From Phycisphaerae bacterium (GTDB taxonomy: Bacteria > Planctomycetota > Phycisphaerae > UBA1845), in assembly GCA_021604825.1 (NCBI GenBank), contig BQJS01000010.1:1-49644 (forward strand): a stretch of DNA of 49,644 nt, given 5' to 3'. Below the pieces are notes generated by a model. The model was not told where the DNA came from, ran no database searches, and was given only the letters and a program-made list of their open reading frames with translations. Made by a program: the position numbers and the translations under genes. The first letter of the stretch is position 1, and each line of letters starts with the position of its first letter. Shown here piece after piece: positions 26,105 through 34,383 of the stretch.

Positions 26105-26633
26105 ACCAGCCACGCAAAAACTGTCACAACGTGGCATTTTTGAGATTACTTCGAATCAATTTCTTCGCCGATAACGCACAATCGGGGCACATGCCCCACT
26201 CAAGAAGGCACATTTTTCCCCGTAGAATGAATCGCCCTGCACCCTGATGAGACGTTCGCTTGTGTGACCAATCTGACGGATGACAGCACAAGAAACGCAG
26301 ATTTTGTGTCTTTCGCCCCGATTCCGTTGGGGGTCCCGAAAATCCCCAATCACAACTCTTTAGCATCAATTCAAAAGAAATCGATCAACTTCAATTCGAC
26401 AGCTGCCGAAAACACACCTACGTGTAAAACCCTGCCTGATTAGTCGGGGCAATCAGTCACTTGCACGTGCACCAAAATAAGGTCGCTGCGACCGGCAACT
26501 GTTAAGGGTCGGGATGTCGGTGCGGCGGTTCTTGATGAATGGAACATGGAGGTTCCACCTGGTTTTAGCGTGCGCGCAAGACGGGGGAGTTGATTGGTTC
26601 GCTTACTAATCTTTGGATCAGAGGAAACGACTA
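26105..26633. other. Non-coding region between the PP2C phosphatase and the receiver-XRE gene
   Basis: These 529 bp include a terminator at 26109-26141 and the promoter region of the regulator gene downstream. A small palindrome, GGGGCACATGCCCC, lies near 26183. The stretch around 26350-26420 is clearly more AT-rich than the neighbouring genes. Short open frames on both strands have no coding character that I could support. Confidence 0.4.
26109..26141 (+). terminator. Probable terminator after the PP2C phosphatase
   Basis: GCCACG (26109-26114) pairs with CGTGGC (26130-26135) around a 15-nt loop, and ATTTTT follows at once. It begins 5 bp after the stop codon. The stem is short, so termination may be partial. 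Confidence 0.55.
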
Positions 26634-27239
26634 ATGGCCCGAAAAATTCCAGTACTACTCGTCGATGAACCGACCCTTTGTCAGCAGACAATGGCACTCT
26701 TCGCCAACAGCCGCTTCGACCTGCATTGTTTTGAGACCGTCGATGCTGCCAACGCCACGCTTCTCGCCTCGCGCTTCGAAGTCGCTGTGGTCGATCTGCG
26801 TGCAACGATGTCCGACGGTAAATCGTTCGTCGAACATGTGATCGACACCGTTCCCCGCATTCGCTGCATCGCCGTCGTCGAGCGACCCGACATCGCCTCC
26901 GTACAAATGGCGATGAAACTTGGCTGCAAGGGGTATCTCGCCAAGCCAGTATCCGCAGAATCGATTCTCAAATCGGTCAACGACGTCGCCCAAAGCTCGG
27001 GCTTACTCACGTTGAGCGAAACCGAATTGCAGAAACGCCTCTCGCGTCTGCTCCGCGCCCAACGTCTGCGTCAAGAGCTGACGCTAACCGAGATGGCCAA
27101 CAGCATCGGCCTGTCCAAAGCGCAACTGTCGCAAATCGAACTGGGCAAGAGCTGGCCGAGCTTCCCGACACTAAAAAGAATCACCGATGCCCTCGACCAA
27201 CCGTTCTCAGAACTGTTCAAAGCCATCGAGCAGGCATAG
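26634..27239 (+). CDS. Response regulator: receiver domain fused to XRE-family HTH
   Basis: This 201-residue protein has a receiver domain (about 5-118) with the acidic pair Asp11-Glu12, phosphoacceptor Asp54 (VVDLRATM) and Lys104-Pro105. The switch Thr/Ser expected before Lys104 is not obvious (IAVVERP), so signalling may be atypical. The C-terminus (about 143-195) is an XRE/Cro HTH: LRQELTLTEMANSIGLSKAQLSQIELG followed by PSFPTLKRITDAL. Receivers normally carry OmpR, NarL or Fis-type output domains, so an XRE output is unusual. The ATG has GAGGAA about six bases upstream. No histidine kinase is nearby; the only signalling neighbour is the PP2C phosphatase. Confidence 0.88.
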   Translation: MARKIPVLLVDEPTLCQQTMALFANSRFDLHCFETVDAANATLLASRFEVAVVDLRATMSDGKSFVEHVIDTVPRIRCIAVVERPDIASVQMAMKLGCKGYLAKPVSAESILKSVNDVAQSSGLLTLSETELQKRLSRLLRAQRLRQELTLTEMANSIGLSKAQLSQIELGKSWPSFPTLKRITDALDQPFSELFKAIEQA

Positions 27240-27272
27240 GCGTCGCTGGGTGTATTTCTTGAATCTTACGAT

Positions 27273-27302
27273 CGCGCCTCAAGAAATTGGGGCGCGTTTT
27301 TT
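27273..27302 (+). terminator. Rho-independent terminator after the receiver-XRE gene
   Basis: CGCGCCTC (27273-27280) pairs with GGGGCGCG (27289-27296, one G-T pair) around an 8-nt loop and is followed by TTTTTT. It begins about 35 bp after the stop codon and lies between this gene and the convergent aroK. Confidence 0.85.
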
Positions 27303-27361
27303 GTGCGCAGAGTGCGACGGTGCGTATGCGGATCGCATAGCAACCAAGCCTGGACCGAGGG

Positions 27362-27877
27362 TCAACCCAATTCGAGCCAAGTTTCAATATCCTCGGCGAC
27401 GGTGATGGGGTGTAGGTCGTGGGTGGGGATTGCGACGTGGGCAAGCTTGGCGTAAAGGGGCGTGCGCCGTTCGAGCAACTGGCGAACTTCGTCCAAGCCG
27501 CCGCAGGCTAAGTCCGGGCGCTGAGCTGAGTTCTGCGCGTCAGCAGATATGCGTTTCCACAAGGATTCAGCATCTGCTTGTAACCACACGACCGTTCCGT
27601 ATCCACGGAGGATGCTTCGGTTTGATTTCGACTCGACCGCCCCGCCGCCAACACTGATGACGCGGTCTTTCGACTTTGTAGCCAGCTTGATCGCCGTTTC
27701 TTCCAGCTTGCGAAAGTGTGGTTCGCCGTTGCTTGCGAAGATCTCTGCGATGGTTCGACCGGTTTGGTGGACGATAAGTTCGTCCGTGTCGATGAAGCCG
27801 GCATCGTTGCGCTCAGCCAGCAACCGCCCCACCGTCGTCTTGCCGCATCCGCGATATCCGATCAAAACCACATTCAT
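27362..27877 (-). CDS. aroK: Shikimate kinase
   Basis: This 171-residue enzyme phosphorylates shikimate to shikimate-3-phosphate in aromatic amino-acid synthesis. It has Walker A GYRGCGKTT at the N-terminus, the shikimate-binding FIDTDELI, the FRKLEE region, VISVGGGAV with the Gly-rich substrate loop, and the lid region with QRPDL. Length is typical. Its ATG overlaps the aroDE stop by four bases (ATGA at 27874-27877), which indicates translational coupling, so two genes supply three consecutive pathway steps. Confidence 0.95.
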   Translation of the reverse strand: MNVVLIGYRGCGKTTVGRLLAERNDAGFIDTDELIVHQTGRTIAEIFASNGEPHFRKLEETAIKLATKSKDRVISVGGGAVESKSNRSILRGYGTVVWLQADAESLWKRISADAQNSAQRPDLACGGLDEVRQLLERRTPLYAKLAHVAIPTHDLHPITVAEDIETWLELG

Positions 27878-29421
27878 CGATCTTCGTCCGTCGCGATATT
27901 GGTGTCTTTGTTGAGGGCGCTCTCAGCCGTTTGACGCAAGAGCTCCAGATCTGCGTCCGCGCCCGTCCAGATTCTGTACTGTGCGGCGGCTTGATGAATG
28001 AACATCTCGATACCGCCGATTGTTCTACATCCTGCGGCTTGGGCGTCTTGGATTAGTGCCGTTTGTCTTGGCTTGTAGACCGTGTCGAAAACTACCGTCT
28101 CGGCGCGAAGCGCGTTGGCTGGCATCGGTGACTCATCGACGTTCGGCCACATCCCAACACTGGTGCAATTGACGATCAGGTCAGGGGTGCCCACTCCGCG
28201 GTCATCCCATGTTCCGAATTCGCACCCGAATTCCCGGGCCAATGCCTCGGCACGAGCCGCTGATCGGTTGAAGATGGTAAGGTCGCAACCACTGTCTACC
28301 AGTGCTGCCACAGCCGCTCGGGCCGCCCCGCCGGCCCCAAAGATGGTCGCGCGTTTCGATTTCAGCGATATGGTTTCAAACCCCGCCCCAGACCTCAGCG
28401 CCTCAAGAATACCCAAATAGTCGGTGTTAAACCCGCGATACTCGCCATCCAAGAGCCGCAACGTATTAACAGCCCCAATCCTCTGTGCCGCGCTGTCGGC
28501 TCGGTCGCCAAGCCATCTGCAAACAGCTTCTTTGTGCGGGATGGTCACGCTGAAACCCATGGCATCGAGCCAAGTGTTGGTTCGGCAGTTCTCCAGAAAT
28601 CGAGTCAATTCGTCCTCAGATTCGACCAGCAGTGGCAGGTATACACCGTTATAATTCTGCGCGCCGAACTGCGCATTGAAGATCGCGGGTGAGAGCGAAT
28701 GACCAACGGGGGAACCGATGACGCCAAAGAATTTCGTGTCCGAATCAATATTCGCCCATCTGTATTGATCAAGCATGGTAGTCACTGACAATTGCCCGGG
28801 CGCCACAACTCGATCGTCCGAAGCAGCGCAAAATGTACCGAAGGCGCCGACTTTTGCGGCCAATAGCCGTGACATCAGTCCGCGCTCACCCATGCAAATC
28901 ACGATTCGTCTGCCCGGATGTTCCGCAATGAGCTTCAGCGCTAGAACATTCTCGCAAATGTTGCCACATGACCAGGCGATCTTGATGACCTCTGGCTGGC
29001 ATTCATGACTTTCCATGTTGCCGACAAGGCCAGGTAGGTCCGCGGGTAATGAATGGAAGTCGTGATAGGATAAAAGCTTAGCGGAGCTTGTGTCAGCTGG
29101 CAGCGATGCGTTTGCCGTTGCTAACGTATCGCCGCCCGCTTCAAATTCGATGTCATGGTAGCTTGCAGAAACTCCGCGAAGAAGTGTTGACCGATCCATA
29201 GGCGACAAATCCGATCGCCCACCCTGGCCGATCGAACGGCAGGTCGCGATTACAGATCTGCCAGATCCCTTACCCAAGGTACGGACGAAAGCAAGAGCGT
29301 CCTCACACATCCCATCAATTCTAAGCTCAATCCAAATCCGAGGGTCGTGGGGAATTGCGGAAACTGCCCTCCCCAGTTCCTCGGCAGAATCTCCAAATAG
29401 TGAGCAAATCAGATTGGTCAT
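27874..29421 (-). CDS. aroDE: Bifunctional 3-dehydroquinate dehydratase (type I)/shikimate dehydrogenase
   Basis: This 515-residue fusion has two enzymes. The N-terminal type I dehydroquinase (about 1-220) has its catalytic pair His120 (SYHD) and Lys147 (EVIKIAW, Schiff base). The C-terminal shikimate dehydrogenase (about 230-500) has GSPVGHSLSP, the catalytic Lys297 in SVTIPHKE, the FNTDYLG substrate motif and the GAGGAARA NADP-binding loop. It converts dehydroquinate to shikimate, the substrate of AroK encoded next. The same fusion occurs in plants, chlamydiae and planctomycetes, so it fits the presumed lineage. The N-terminal domain is compact but complete in its key residues. Confidence 0.94.
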   Translation of the reverse strand: MTNLICSLFGDSAEELGRAVSAIPHDPRIWIELRIDGMCEDALAFVRTLGKGSGRSVIATCRSIGQGGRSDLSPMDRSTLLRGVSASYHDIEFEAGGDTLATANASLPADTSSAKLLSYHDFHSLPADLPGLVGNMESHECQPEVIKIAWSCGNICENVLALKLIAEHPGRRIVICMGERGLMSRLLAAKVGAFGTFCAASDDRVVAPGQLSVTTMLDQYRWANIDSDTKFFGVIGSPVGHSLSPAIFNAQFGAQNYNGVYLPLLVESEDELTRFLENCRTNTWLDAMGFSVTIPHKEAVCRWLGDRADSAAQRIGAVNTLRLLDGEYRGFNTDYLGILEALRSGAGFETISLKSKRATIFGAGGAARAAVAALVDSGCDLTIFNRSAARAEALAREFGCEFGTWDDRGVGTPDLIVNCTSVGMWPNVDESPMPANALRAETVVFDTVYKPRQTALIQDAQAAGCRTIGGIEMFIHQAAAQYRIWTGADADLELLRQTAESALNKDTNIATDEDR

Positions 29422-29732
29422 AAGGGACTCTCAGCTCAGGTGTGATTTGCGATGAGCAACAACGCCTTAAGAGTGCTAATCGTTGCTTACCAAAGGGTGT
29501 GACAAGGTGGCAGACATGTATAGTTTAACTCCAACGCGCCAAGAAGCTCCATATGAACCATCATTCATTCGTCGCGCAAGTCTCTTGCAAGAATAAAGTT
29601 ATGAGATGACACGATTATGTCTGTCACGTTGTCACCCCGAATGGCGGGCGGGTGAGGCCTAAGTGGGGCGGCGAGCAATCTCATGTGAGCCATTGTGCAG
29701 CTTTTGAGCCCCATTCCGTGGGCAGACCAGAG
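29422..29732. other. Intergenic region between parB and aroDE
   Basis: This 311-bp stretch has no supported gene. It must contain the aroDE promoter (minus strand), but no clear boxes were found. Around 29608-29636 there is a TGACAC...TGTCTGTCACGTTGTCACC segment related to the TGTCTGAC repeat words seen elsewhere in the window. Confidence 0.35.
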
Positions 29733-30782
29733 CTAATGGGCGTCAGAATCTGAGTATCCAAGCATTGCGGCTATCCGATCGAAGTCATCGAGTGAGTAGT
29801 AGTCAATCACAATCTTGCCGCGGTTAACACCCCGCCCTGGCTTAATTGTCACTTTAGTTTTTGCAGCCTGTTGCAAACACTCCTCTACATGGGCCAGGTG
29901 ATTCGCCTTCCGTGGAGTTGGCTTGTGTTGATCGGTGAGTTCGTTTTGCGGCTGCCGTTGGGACTTTACGAGGCTTTCAACTGCGCGAACCGACATCCCT
30001 TGTGCAACGGCTTTGGTGGCAAGGTCGGCTTGAATTTCTCCATTGGGCTGACCGAGCAAAGCTCTGGCGTGCCCCATGCTCAACTTGCCACTTTCGAGCA
30101 GTTTTGCAACCGGTGGCGCAAGATCAAGTAGGCGTAGATAGTTGGCAACGGTGCTGCGATCTTCGCCAAGCCGTCGACTTGCGTCTTCAGCCGAGTAGCC
30201 AGTTCGATCACAAAATGCCCTATACGCGCGAGCCCGGTCCATTGCATTCAAGTCTTCGCGCTGGATGTTCTCGACGAGGGCCAATTCCATCGACATGTCG
30301 GCATCAATGGATTTCAAGATGGCCGGCACGGTATGCATTCCGGCTGCCTTCGCCGCCCTGAGGCGGCGTTCTCCGGCAATAAGCTCGAACTCGGCCCCCA
30401 GAAGGGCTTTGCCGTCGGCTGGAATCGCGCGAACCAGGAGCGGCTGAAGGACTCCGGACTCCGACAAGGATCGAGCCAGGCGGCCAATGGATACTGGATC
30501 GAATGAACGTCTGGGTTGATCCGCATTGGGGGCGATGGAGTCAACCGGTATATTCAAGATGCGGAGGGCGTCAGCTTCGGGCGAGTGGTTGGCTTCCAGC
30601 TTGGCAAGGCGTCCGACAATTCGACTGGCTCCCGGTGTTGCCAATGCCGGCGCAATGTCGATCTTGTGGGGTTCGGACGATGGCGCGGCAGGCTTCTCGG
30701 TTGGCTGTTCTGTTTCGTCAAGCAGGCTTGAGCTGATAAGAGAATTTAACCCTCGGCCAAGCCGGTTCGGTTTCTTTGCCAT
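29733..30782 (-). CDS. parB: Chromosome partitioning protein ParB
   Basis: This 349-residue ParB/Spo0J protein starts at the ATG at 30782 with the usual basic opening MAKKPNRLGRGLNSLISS. The N-terminal CTP-binding/nuclease-fold domain has QPRRSFD and the GERR-type box ELIAGERRLRAAK. The central parS-binding HTH region contains VENIQREDLNAMDRA, GYSAEDASRRLGEDRSTVANYLRLLDL and SMGHARALLG. A C-terminal dimerisation region ends the protein. It binds parS sites, two of which lie just upstream. No parA (soj) gene is adjacent, which is unusual. A longer open frame to 30983 would run through one parS site and is not favoured. Confidence 0.94.
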   Translation of the reverse strand: MAKKPNRLGRGLNSLISSSLLDETEQPTEKPAAPSSEPHKIDIAPALATPGASRIVGRLAKLEANHSPEADALRILNIPVDSIAPNADQPRRSFDPVSIGRLARSLSESGVLQPLLVRAIPADGKALLGAEFELIAGERRLRAAKAAGMHTVPAILKSIDADMSMELALVENIQREDLNAMDRARAYRAFCDRTGYSAEDASRRLGEDRSTVANYLRLLDLAPPVAKLLESGKLSMGHARALLGQPNGEIQADLATKAVAQGMSVRAVESLVKSQRQPQNELTDQHKPTPRKANHLAHVEECLQQAAKTKVTIKPGRGVNRGKIVIDYYSLDDFDRIAAMLGYSDSDAH

Positions 30783-30819
30783 GCGATGGCTCCATCCACG
30801 CCATGTTTTGTTGCGCCCC

Positions 30820-30835
30820 TGTTCCACGTGGAACA
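30820..30835. promoter_or_regulatory. parS: parS-like site 1
   Basis: TGTTCCACGTGGAACA is a perfect 16-bp palindrome that matches the widespread bacterial parS consensus (TGTTNCACGTGAAACA) at all but one constrained position. It lies just upstream of parB. Confidence 0.8.
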
Positions 30836-31011
30836 GGGAGCTTGGAGGATATCCTAGCGTGGCCGACGTGTAAAGAATAAACGTTAATGTGTCGTCGCAA
30901 AGGGAGGGGGGCGTTGTGGAGAATGCGGCCGTCGAGGCGTCTAACTTTGGATAATGGACATGGTCACTTGTTTGACCCACCATGCGGTCTTGGATGGTGA
31001 GTGTTTCACGT

Positions 31012-31027
31012 GAAACGGGCTAATTGA
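31012..31027. promoter_or_regulatory. parS: parS-like site 2
   Basis: TGTTTCACGTGAAACG matches the parS consensus except for the last base. It lies about 190 bp from site 1 in the same intergenic region, as expected for a small parS cluster that nucleates ParB. Confidence 0.85.
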
Positions 31028-31244
31028 ACTTGCCAGTCTCGGCGGATCAACCGCTACATGAAATCGGTTGAGCGATGGGCATCAGATACGAGAGTGCCGA
31101 CCAGAACTACTGAACGTCCGATAATAATGTTCCGCCTGTCAATGGTAGGGGAACGCGGTTTGAAAACTCATCAACAAAGAGGAGTTGCAGGCAGGTTAAT
31201 TATTGGGACAATGCTGGGATTGCCCTCCTAGGAAAAAGGCTACG

Positions 31245-31700
31245 ATGAAGCTATCAAAGATACTCACGCCGGAATGCATTCGTGTGCCGCTCGTTTCAAC
31301 AGAGAAAATCGAAGCCATCAAAGAGTTGGTGGATGTTTTGAATTCTTGTGGCCGCCTAGCTGACCGGGACACCGTGCTGCGGGCTGTCTTGGATCGTGAA
31401 GAGACACGCTCAACGGGGATTGGTTTTGGGTTGGCGGTTCCGCATGGAAAGTCAGTTGCATGCACCAGTTTGATGATGGCGCTGGGTTTGCCAGAAACTC
31501 CGATTGATTTCAATAGTAGCGACGGTGAGCCGGTTGAGTTGATTGCCCTATTGGCGAGCCCTCCAGACAAGACCGGACCGCACATTCAGGCGCTGGCCCG
31601 CATATCGCGACTCATGTTACTTGGGAAATTTCGGAAAGAAGTCCTGGCAGCAAAGTCAGCAGAGGAAGTGTACGCGATCCTGATAAAGCACGAAGAATAA
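31245..31700 (+). CDS. PTS EIIA-type protein, PtsN-like
   Basis: This 151-residue protein is a single EIIA domain of the fructose/nitrogen type. It opens with MKLSKILTPECIRVPL and carries GIGFGLAVPHGKS, where the His is the phosphorylation site. EIIA-Ntr proteins regulate nitrogen, potassium or stress functions by binding partners in their phosphorylated or free form. No EI, HPr or EIIBC gene is seen nearby, so a regulatory role is more likely than transport. The ATG at 31245 has AGGAAAAAGG upstream. It is divergent from parB and convergent with rplU. Confidence 0.85.
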   Translation: MKLSKILTPECIRVPLVSTEKIEAIKELVDVLNSCGRLADRDTVLRAVLDREETRSTGIGFGLAVPHGKSVACTSLMMALGLPETPIDFNSSDGEPVELIALLASPPDKTGPHIQALARISRLMLLGKFRKEVLAAKSAEEVYAILIKHEE

Positions 31701-31842
31701 CGCCCAGTCGTCCTCAGCGGGCTTATTATCGGACGTTATGACGAAACTCTTCGAGTTGGTGAAACCGCGTTCCGTGTCGAAAGTATCGCAATAGATGGAT
31801 GTACGGGCGGATTAGTTGCGCCAAAAAAGCGCAACACCTGAT

Positions 31843-31876
31843 GGTGATGTGGTTGGTCTGGTGATGTGGTTGGTCT
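31843..31876. repeat. Perfect tandem duplication of 17 bp
   Basis: GGTGATGTGGTTGGTCT occurs twice in direct succession (31843-31859 and 31860-31876) between the convergent EIIA and rplU genes. It looks like a recent slippage duplication with no coding role. Confidence 0.8.
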
Positions 31877-31918
31877 GGGGTTCCATGAGCCGGGTTGGCG
31901 GGGATTCGACCGGAGTGC

Positions 31919-32233
31919 TTATGCTTCGATCTTTTGCACGAATACTCGCAAGTATCCCTGGCGATGTCCTTGCTTGCGGCGGTAGTTCTTTCGGCGGCGG
32001 AATTTGACCACCGTAATCTTGTCGCCCTTGATCTCCGAGTCGATCGACGCGGTGACCTTGGCGCCCTCGACGTACGGGGCTCCAATTTTTACATCGCCAC
32101 CGTCGCTCACCATCAATACCTTATCGAAAGTCATTGACTTGGCGTCGTCAGGGATATCCTGAAGCTGAACATCCAAGCGGGTGCCGGTCTCGACGCGGTA
32201 CTGATGAGCACCGTTTTCAATGATCGCGTACAA
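31919..32233 (-). CDS. rplU: 50S ribosomal protein L21
   Basis: This 104-residue protein is L21, which binds 23S rRNA. It starts YAIIENGAHQYRVETG after the initiator and ends FRRRKNYRRKQGHRQGYLRVFVQKIEA, the usual basic L21 C-terminus. The start is TTG at 32233 with a strong GGAGG seven bases upstream; an ATG further upstream would add 16 residues not found in the family. In most bacteria rpmA (L27) follows rplU, but here the next gene is convergent and rpmA is absent. Confidence 0.95.
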   Translation of the reverse strand: MYAIIENGAHQYRVETGTRLDVQLQDIPDDAKSMTFDKVLMVSDGGDVKIGAPYVEGAKVTASIDSEIKGDKITVVKFRRRKNYRRKQGHRQGYLRVFVQKIEA

Positions 32234-32359
32234 GGTAATTCCTCCAAGATTCCGACGAGCATATCGCTGCGCCGTCGGCAAAATCCTTCAAAAATTGTCA
32301 GCCACGCATGTTCTCTAAAATTGGTGTGTTCGTCAAGGCTCCCTGTGAATCCTTGTGTT

Positions 32360-33298
32360 CTATTGTAACCTGTTTGTTCGCAGGCCTTTATGCTGCCTTG
32401 TCGGCGCCGATGGCGGAGGGGGTTCGGACGAATTCTGGCGCTGGATCGATTGGGGGCTTAAAGGGTCTCTCGATTCTGAAGCGACTTTCTGGGCACACGG
32501 TCCAATCGCTCGCTGCATAAAGAGAAAAACGATCAATACCGGTAAAAGGGCAATGAGGCTGCTCGCGATGACCAAGTTGATCCAGCCCCCTCCGGTGGCT
32601 TGGTACATGCGCAGACCCACAGCGACTGTGTAAGTGCGAAAATCTGATAAGTAGATAAGCGCCTTCTGAAAATCCTGCCAGTAGTAAACGAAGCTCAACA
32701 GCGCGACGGTGGCTGTTGCTGGCTTGGCCATTGGAATCATGATTCGCGTCAGAATGGTCCAATGGGATGCGCCGTCCAGTTTGGCCGCATCGTCAAAATC
32801 CCTAGAAATTGTGCGAAAAAACTGCCAAAACAAGAACACATTAAAAGCGCCACCACCCAACCATGCCGGCACGATCAACGGTTTATAACTGTTGACCCAT
32901 CCGAGGGATGAGAACAGTAGGAATTGTGGGATCAGCAGGATTTGAGCGGGAATCACAAGCGAGACCATGAGCAGGGCGATGTAACCGGGCTTGCATTTCC
33001 AGTCCAGCCGGGCAAACGCATAGCCCGCCATCGCACTGGTCAGCACCGCGCCAATGACGGCGCTCACGGATACAACCAGCGAATTGAACATGAATCGCAT
33101 GAATGGAAGCCGCTGAATAGCGTCGCCGAAATTAGACCATCGAACACGTGTCGGAAGGATCTTGGCGGGGAATGCATAAATTTCCTCAACTGGCATGACG
33201 GCCACATACACCGCCGCGATGAGCGGTGTAGCAAGCAGTGCTGTCAATAGCGAGAGAATCACGTAGCGCAAAGTGGCACGAGTCTTGTCAGCTTTCAT
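32360..33298 (-). CDS. Sugar-type ABC transporter permease (MalG-like)
   Basis: This 312-residue membrane protein has six hydrophobic segments and the permease EAA loop FDDAAKLDGASHWTILTRIMIP that contacts the ATPase. It resembles MalG/CUT1-family permeases. After the last helix the protein continues for about 45 polar, Pro/Ser-rich residues (SPQSIQRQNSSEPPPPSAP), whereas MalG-type proteins normally stop soon after the membrane segment. It overlaps the partner permease by 11 bp. No ATPase gene is in the cluster, so a shared MsmK/UgpC-type ATPase encoded elsewhere is likely. Confidence 0.88.
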   Translation of the reverse strand: MKADKTRATLRYVILSLLTALLATPLIAAVYVAVMPVEEIYAFPAKILPTRVRWSNFGDAIQRLPFMRFMFNSLVVSVSAVIGAVLTSAMAGYAFARLDWKCKPGYIALLMVSLVIPAQILLIPQFLLFSSLGWVNSYKPLIVPAWLGGGAFNVFLFWQFFRTISRDFDDAAKLDGASHWTILTRIMIPMAKPATATVALLSFVYYWQDFQKALIYLSDFRTYTVAVGLRMYQATGGGWINLVIASSLIALLPVLIVFLFMQRAIGPCAQKVASESRDPLSPQSIQRQNSSEPPPPSAPTRQHKGLRTNRLQ

Positions 33299-34298
33299 AA
33301 TGCACCCACTTCCGGCTGGTGATGGCAGTGATGGCCGTGAATACGAAAAGGGTCACGAAGAGAATACAAGCCATCGCTGACGCGTACCCAAGTCGATATG
33401 GGGGCTCAAACGCACTGCGATAGATTTGCAGTACCACGAAGAGCAGGCCATCGTTTTGCGCGCGGTTGTAGAGTAAGTACGAATAGTTAAACGATTGCAT
33501 TGACGCCACAAACCCCGTGACGAGGTTGAAGAATATGGCTGGCGTCAATTGCGGCAGCGTGATACTCAAGAATCGCTGCCGCCGACTTGCCCCATCCAGC
33601 AGCGCAGCCACGTGGGCGTCTGGATCAGTGCCTTGAAGTGCGGCCAAGAAAATGAATACCGAGCCGCCAGCTGTCCATGCGTGAATACAAATCACCGCCG
33701 GTTTGCACCACGCTTCAGATGCAAGCCATCCGGGGACGGGCCAATTGCTTGTGCCCCCTCCGCCGAATGTGCGCACGAGAGGGTCGATCATTTCATAAGC
33801 GGTCTTCAAAGCCACATTGATGGGTCCAAACGTCGGATTGAAAATCCAACTCCAAATTAGGATTGTCGCAACGCCGCCGAGAACGTGGGGAAGGTAAGCG
33901 AAAGCCCTGAAAATCGACATTCCTCTTAGAGGCGCGTTGACTAACAACGCCAACAGCAAGGCGACGCTCATGTTCAAGGGCGTGGCGAATATGGCGAATG
34001 TTAGCGAGTTGATCATCGATCGAACGAATAGTGCGTCGCGGGGTCTACCGCCAAGCAATGACCAGTGCCAGGGGTGCTCCTGCTTATTTGGTACAGACGG
34101 GTCAATGGTGGCGAGTTCTTGATAGTTCTGACCCCCTACCCATGTCGCACCATTGGTATCGATGCCATCCCAATGCACAAAGGAAAGTACAGTTGTCGCG
34201 ATAAGCGGAGCTACCACAAGTATCAAAACGCCGGCAAGCCAAGGCAAAGTGAGCTTGAAGGCCGACCAATCGTGACGGCGAAATTGTGGAGTACCCAT
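33288..34298 (-). CDS. Sugar-type ABC transporter permease (MalF-like)
   Basis: This 336-residue partner permease has about six hydrophobic segments, a long periplasmic loop after the first helix (about 45-90), and the EAA loop DPDAHVAALLDGASRRQRFLSITLP. It belongs with the CUT1 (oligosaccharide) family. Between helices there is an extra loop with FGGGGTSNWPVPGW. The stop overlaps the start of the second permease, which indicates one operon. It follows the binding protein by 85 bp. The substrate cannot be told from the sequence. Confidence 0.88.
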   Translation of the reverse strand: MGTPQFRRHDWSAFKLTLPWLAGVLILVVAPLIATTVLSFVHWDGIDTNGATWVGGQNYQELATIDPSVPNKQEHPWHWSLLGGRPRDALFVRSMINSLTFAIFATPLNMSVALLLALLVNAPLRGMSIFRAFAYLPHVLGGVATILIWSWIFNPTFGPINVALKTAYEMIDPLVRTFGGGGTSNWPVPGWLASEAWCKPAVICIHAWTAGGSVFIFLAALQGTDPDAHVAALLDGASRRQRFLSITLPQLTPAIFFNLVTGFVASMQSFNYSYLLYNRAQNDGLLFVVLQIYRSAFEPPYRLGYASAMACILFVTLFVFTAITAITSRKWVHYES

Positions 34299-34383
34299 CT
34301 GTAATGCCTACTTCCTAACTACCCAGTCTGCGCGCTGGCCTCGAATAGCGATTGGAATCTCTGCGCGGCAATGAGCGTGCTTG

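Larger units (their letters stand above)
30783..31244. other. parB upstream region with two parS-like sites
   Basis: These 462 bp separate the divergent parB and EIIA-like genes. They contain parS-like palindromes at 30820-30835 and 31012-31027 and the promoters of both genes. No other gene is supported. The first site lies 38 bp from the parB start codon, so ParB binding there could also regulate parB. Confidence 0.5.

Noticed and set aside
30783..30983. N-terminal extension of ParB
   Set aside because: The extension would translate through a parS site and precedes the family start MAKKPNRLGRG, so it is taken as non-coding.
31816..31834. TTGCGC/GCGCAA hairpin as a terminator for the EIIA gene or rplU
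   Set aside because: The stem has only 6 bp, the A-run lies in the loop, and no T-run follows on either strand.
31900..31912. tRNA T-arm-like segment (GGTCGAATCCCC on the minus strand)
   Set aside because: The flanking bases do not form a T-stem, and no acceptor, D or anticodon arm can be drawn.
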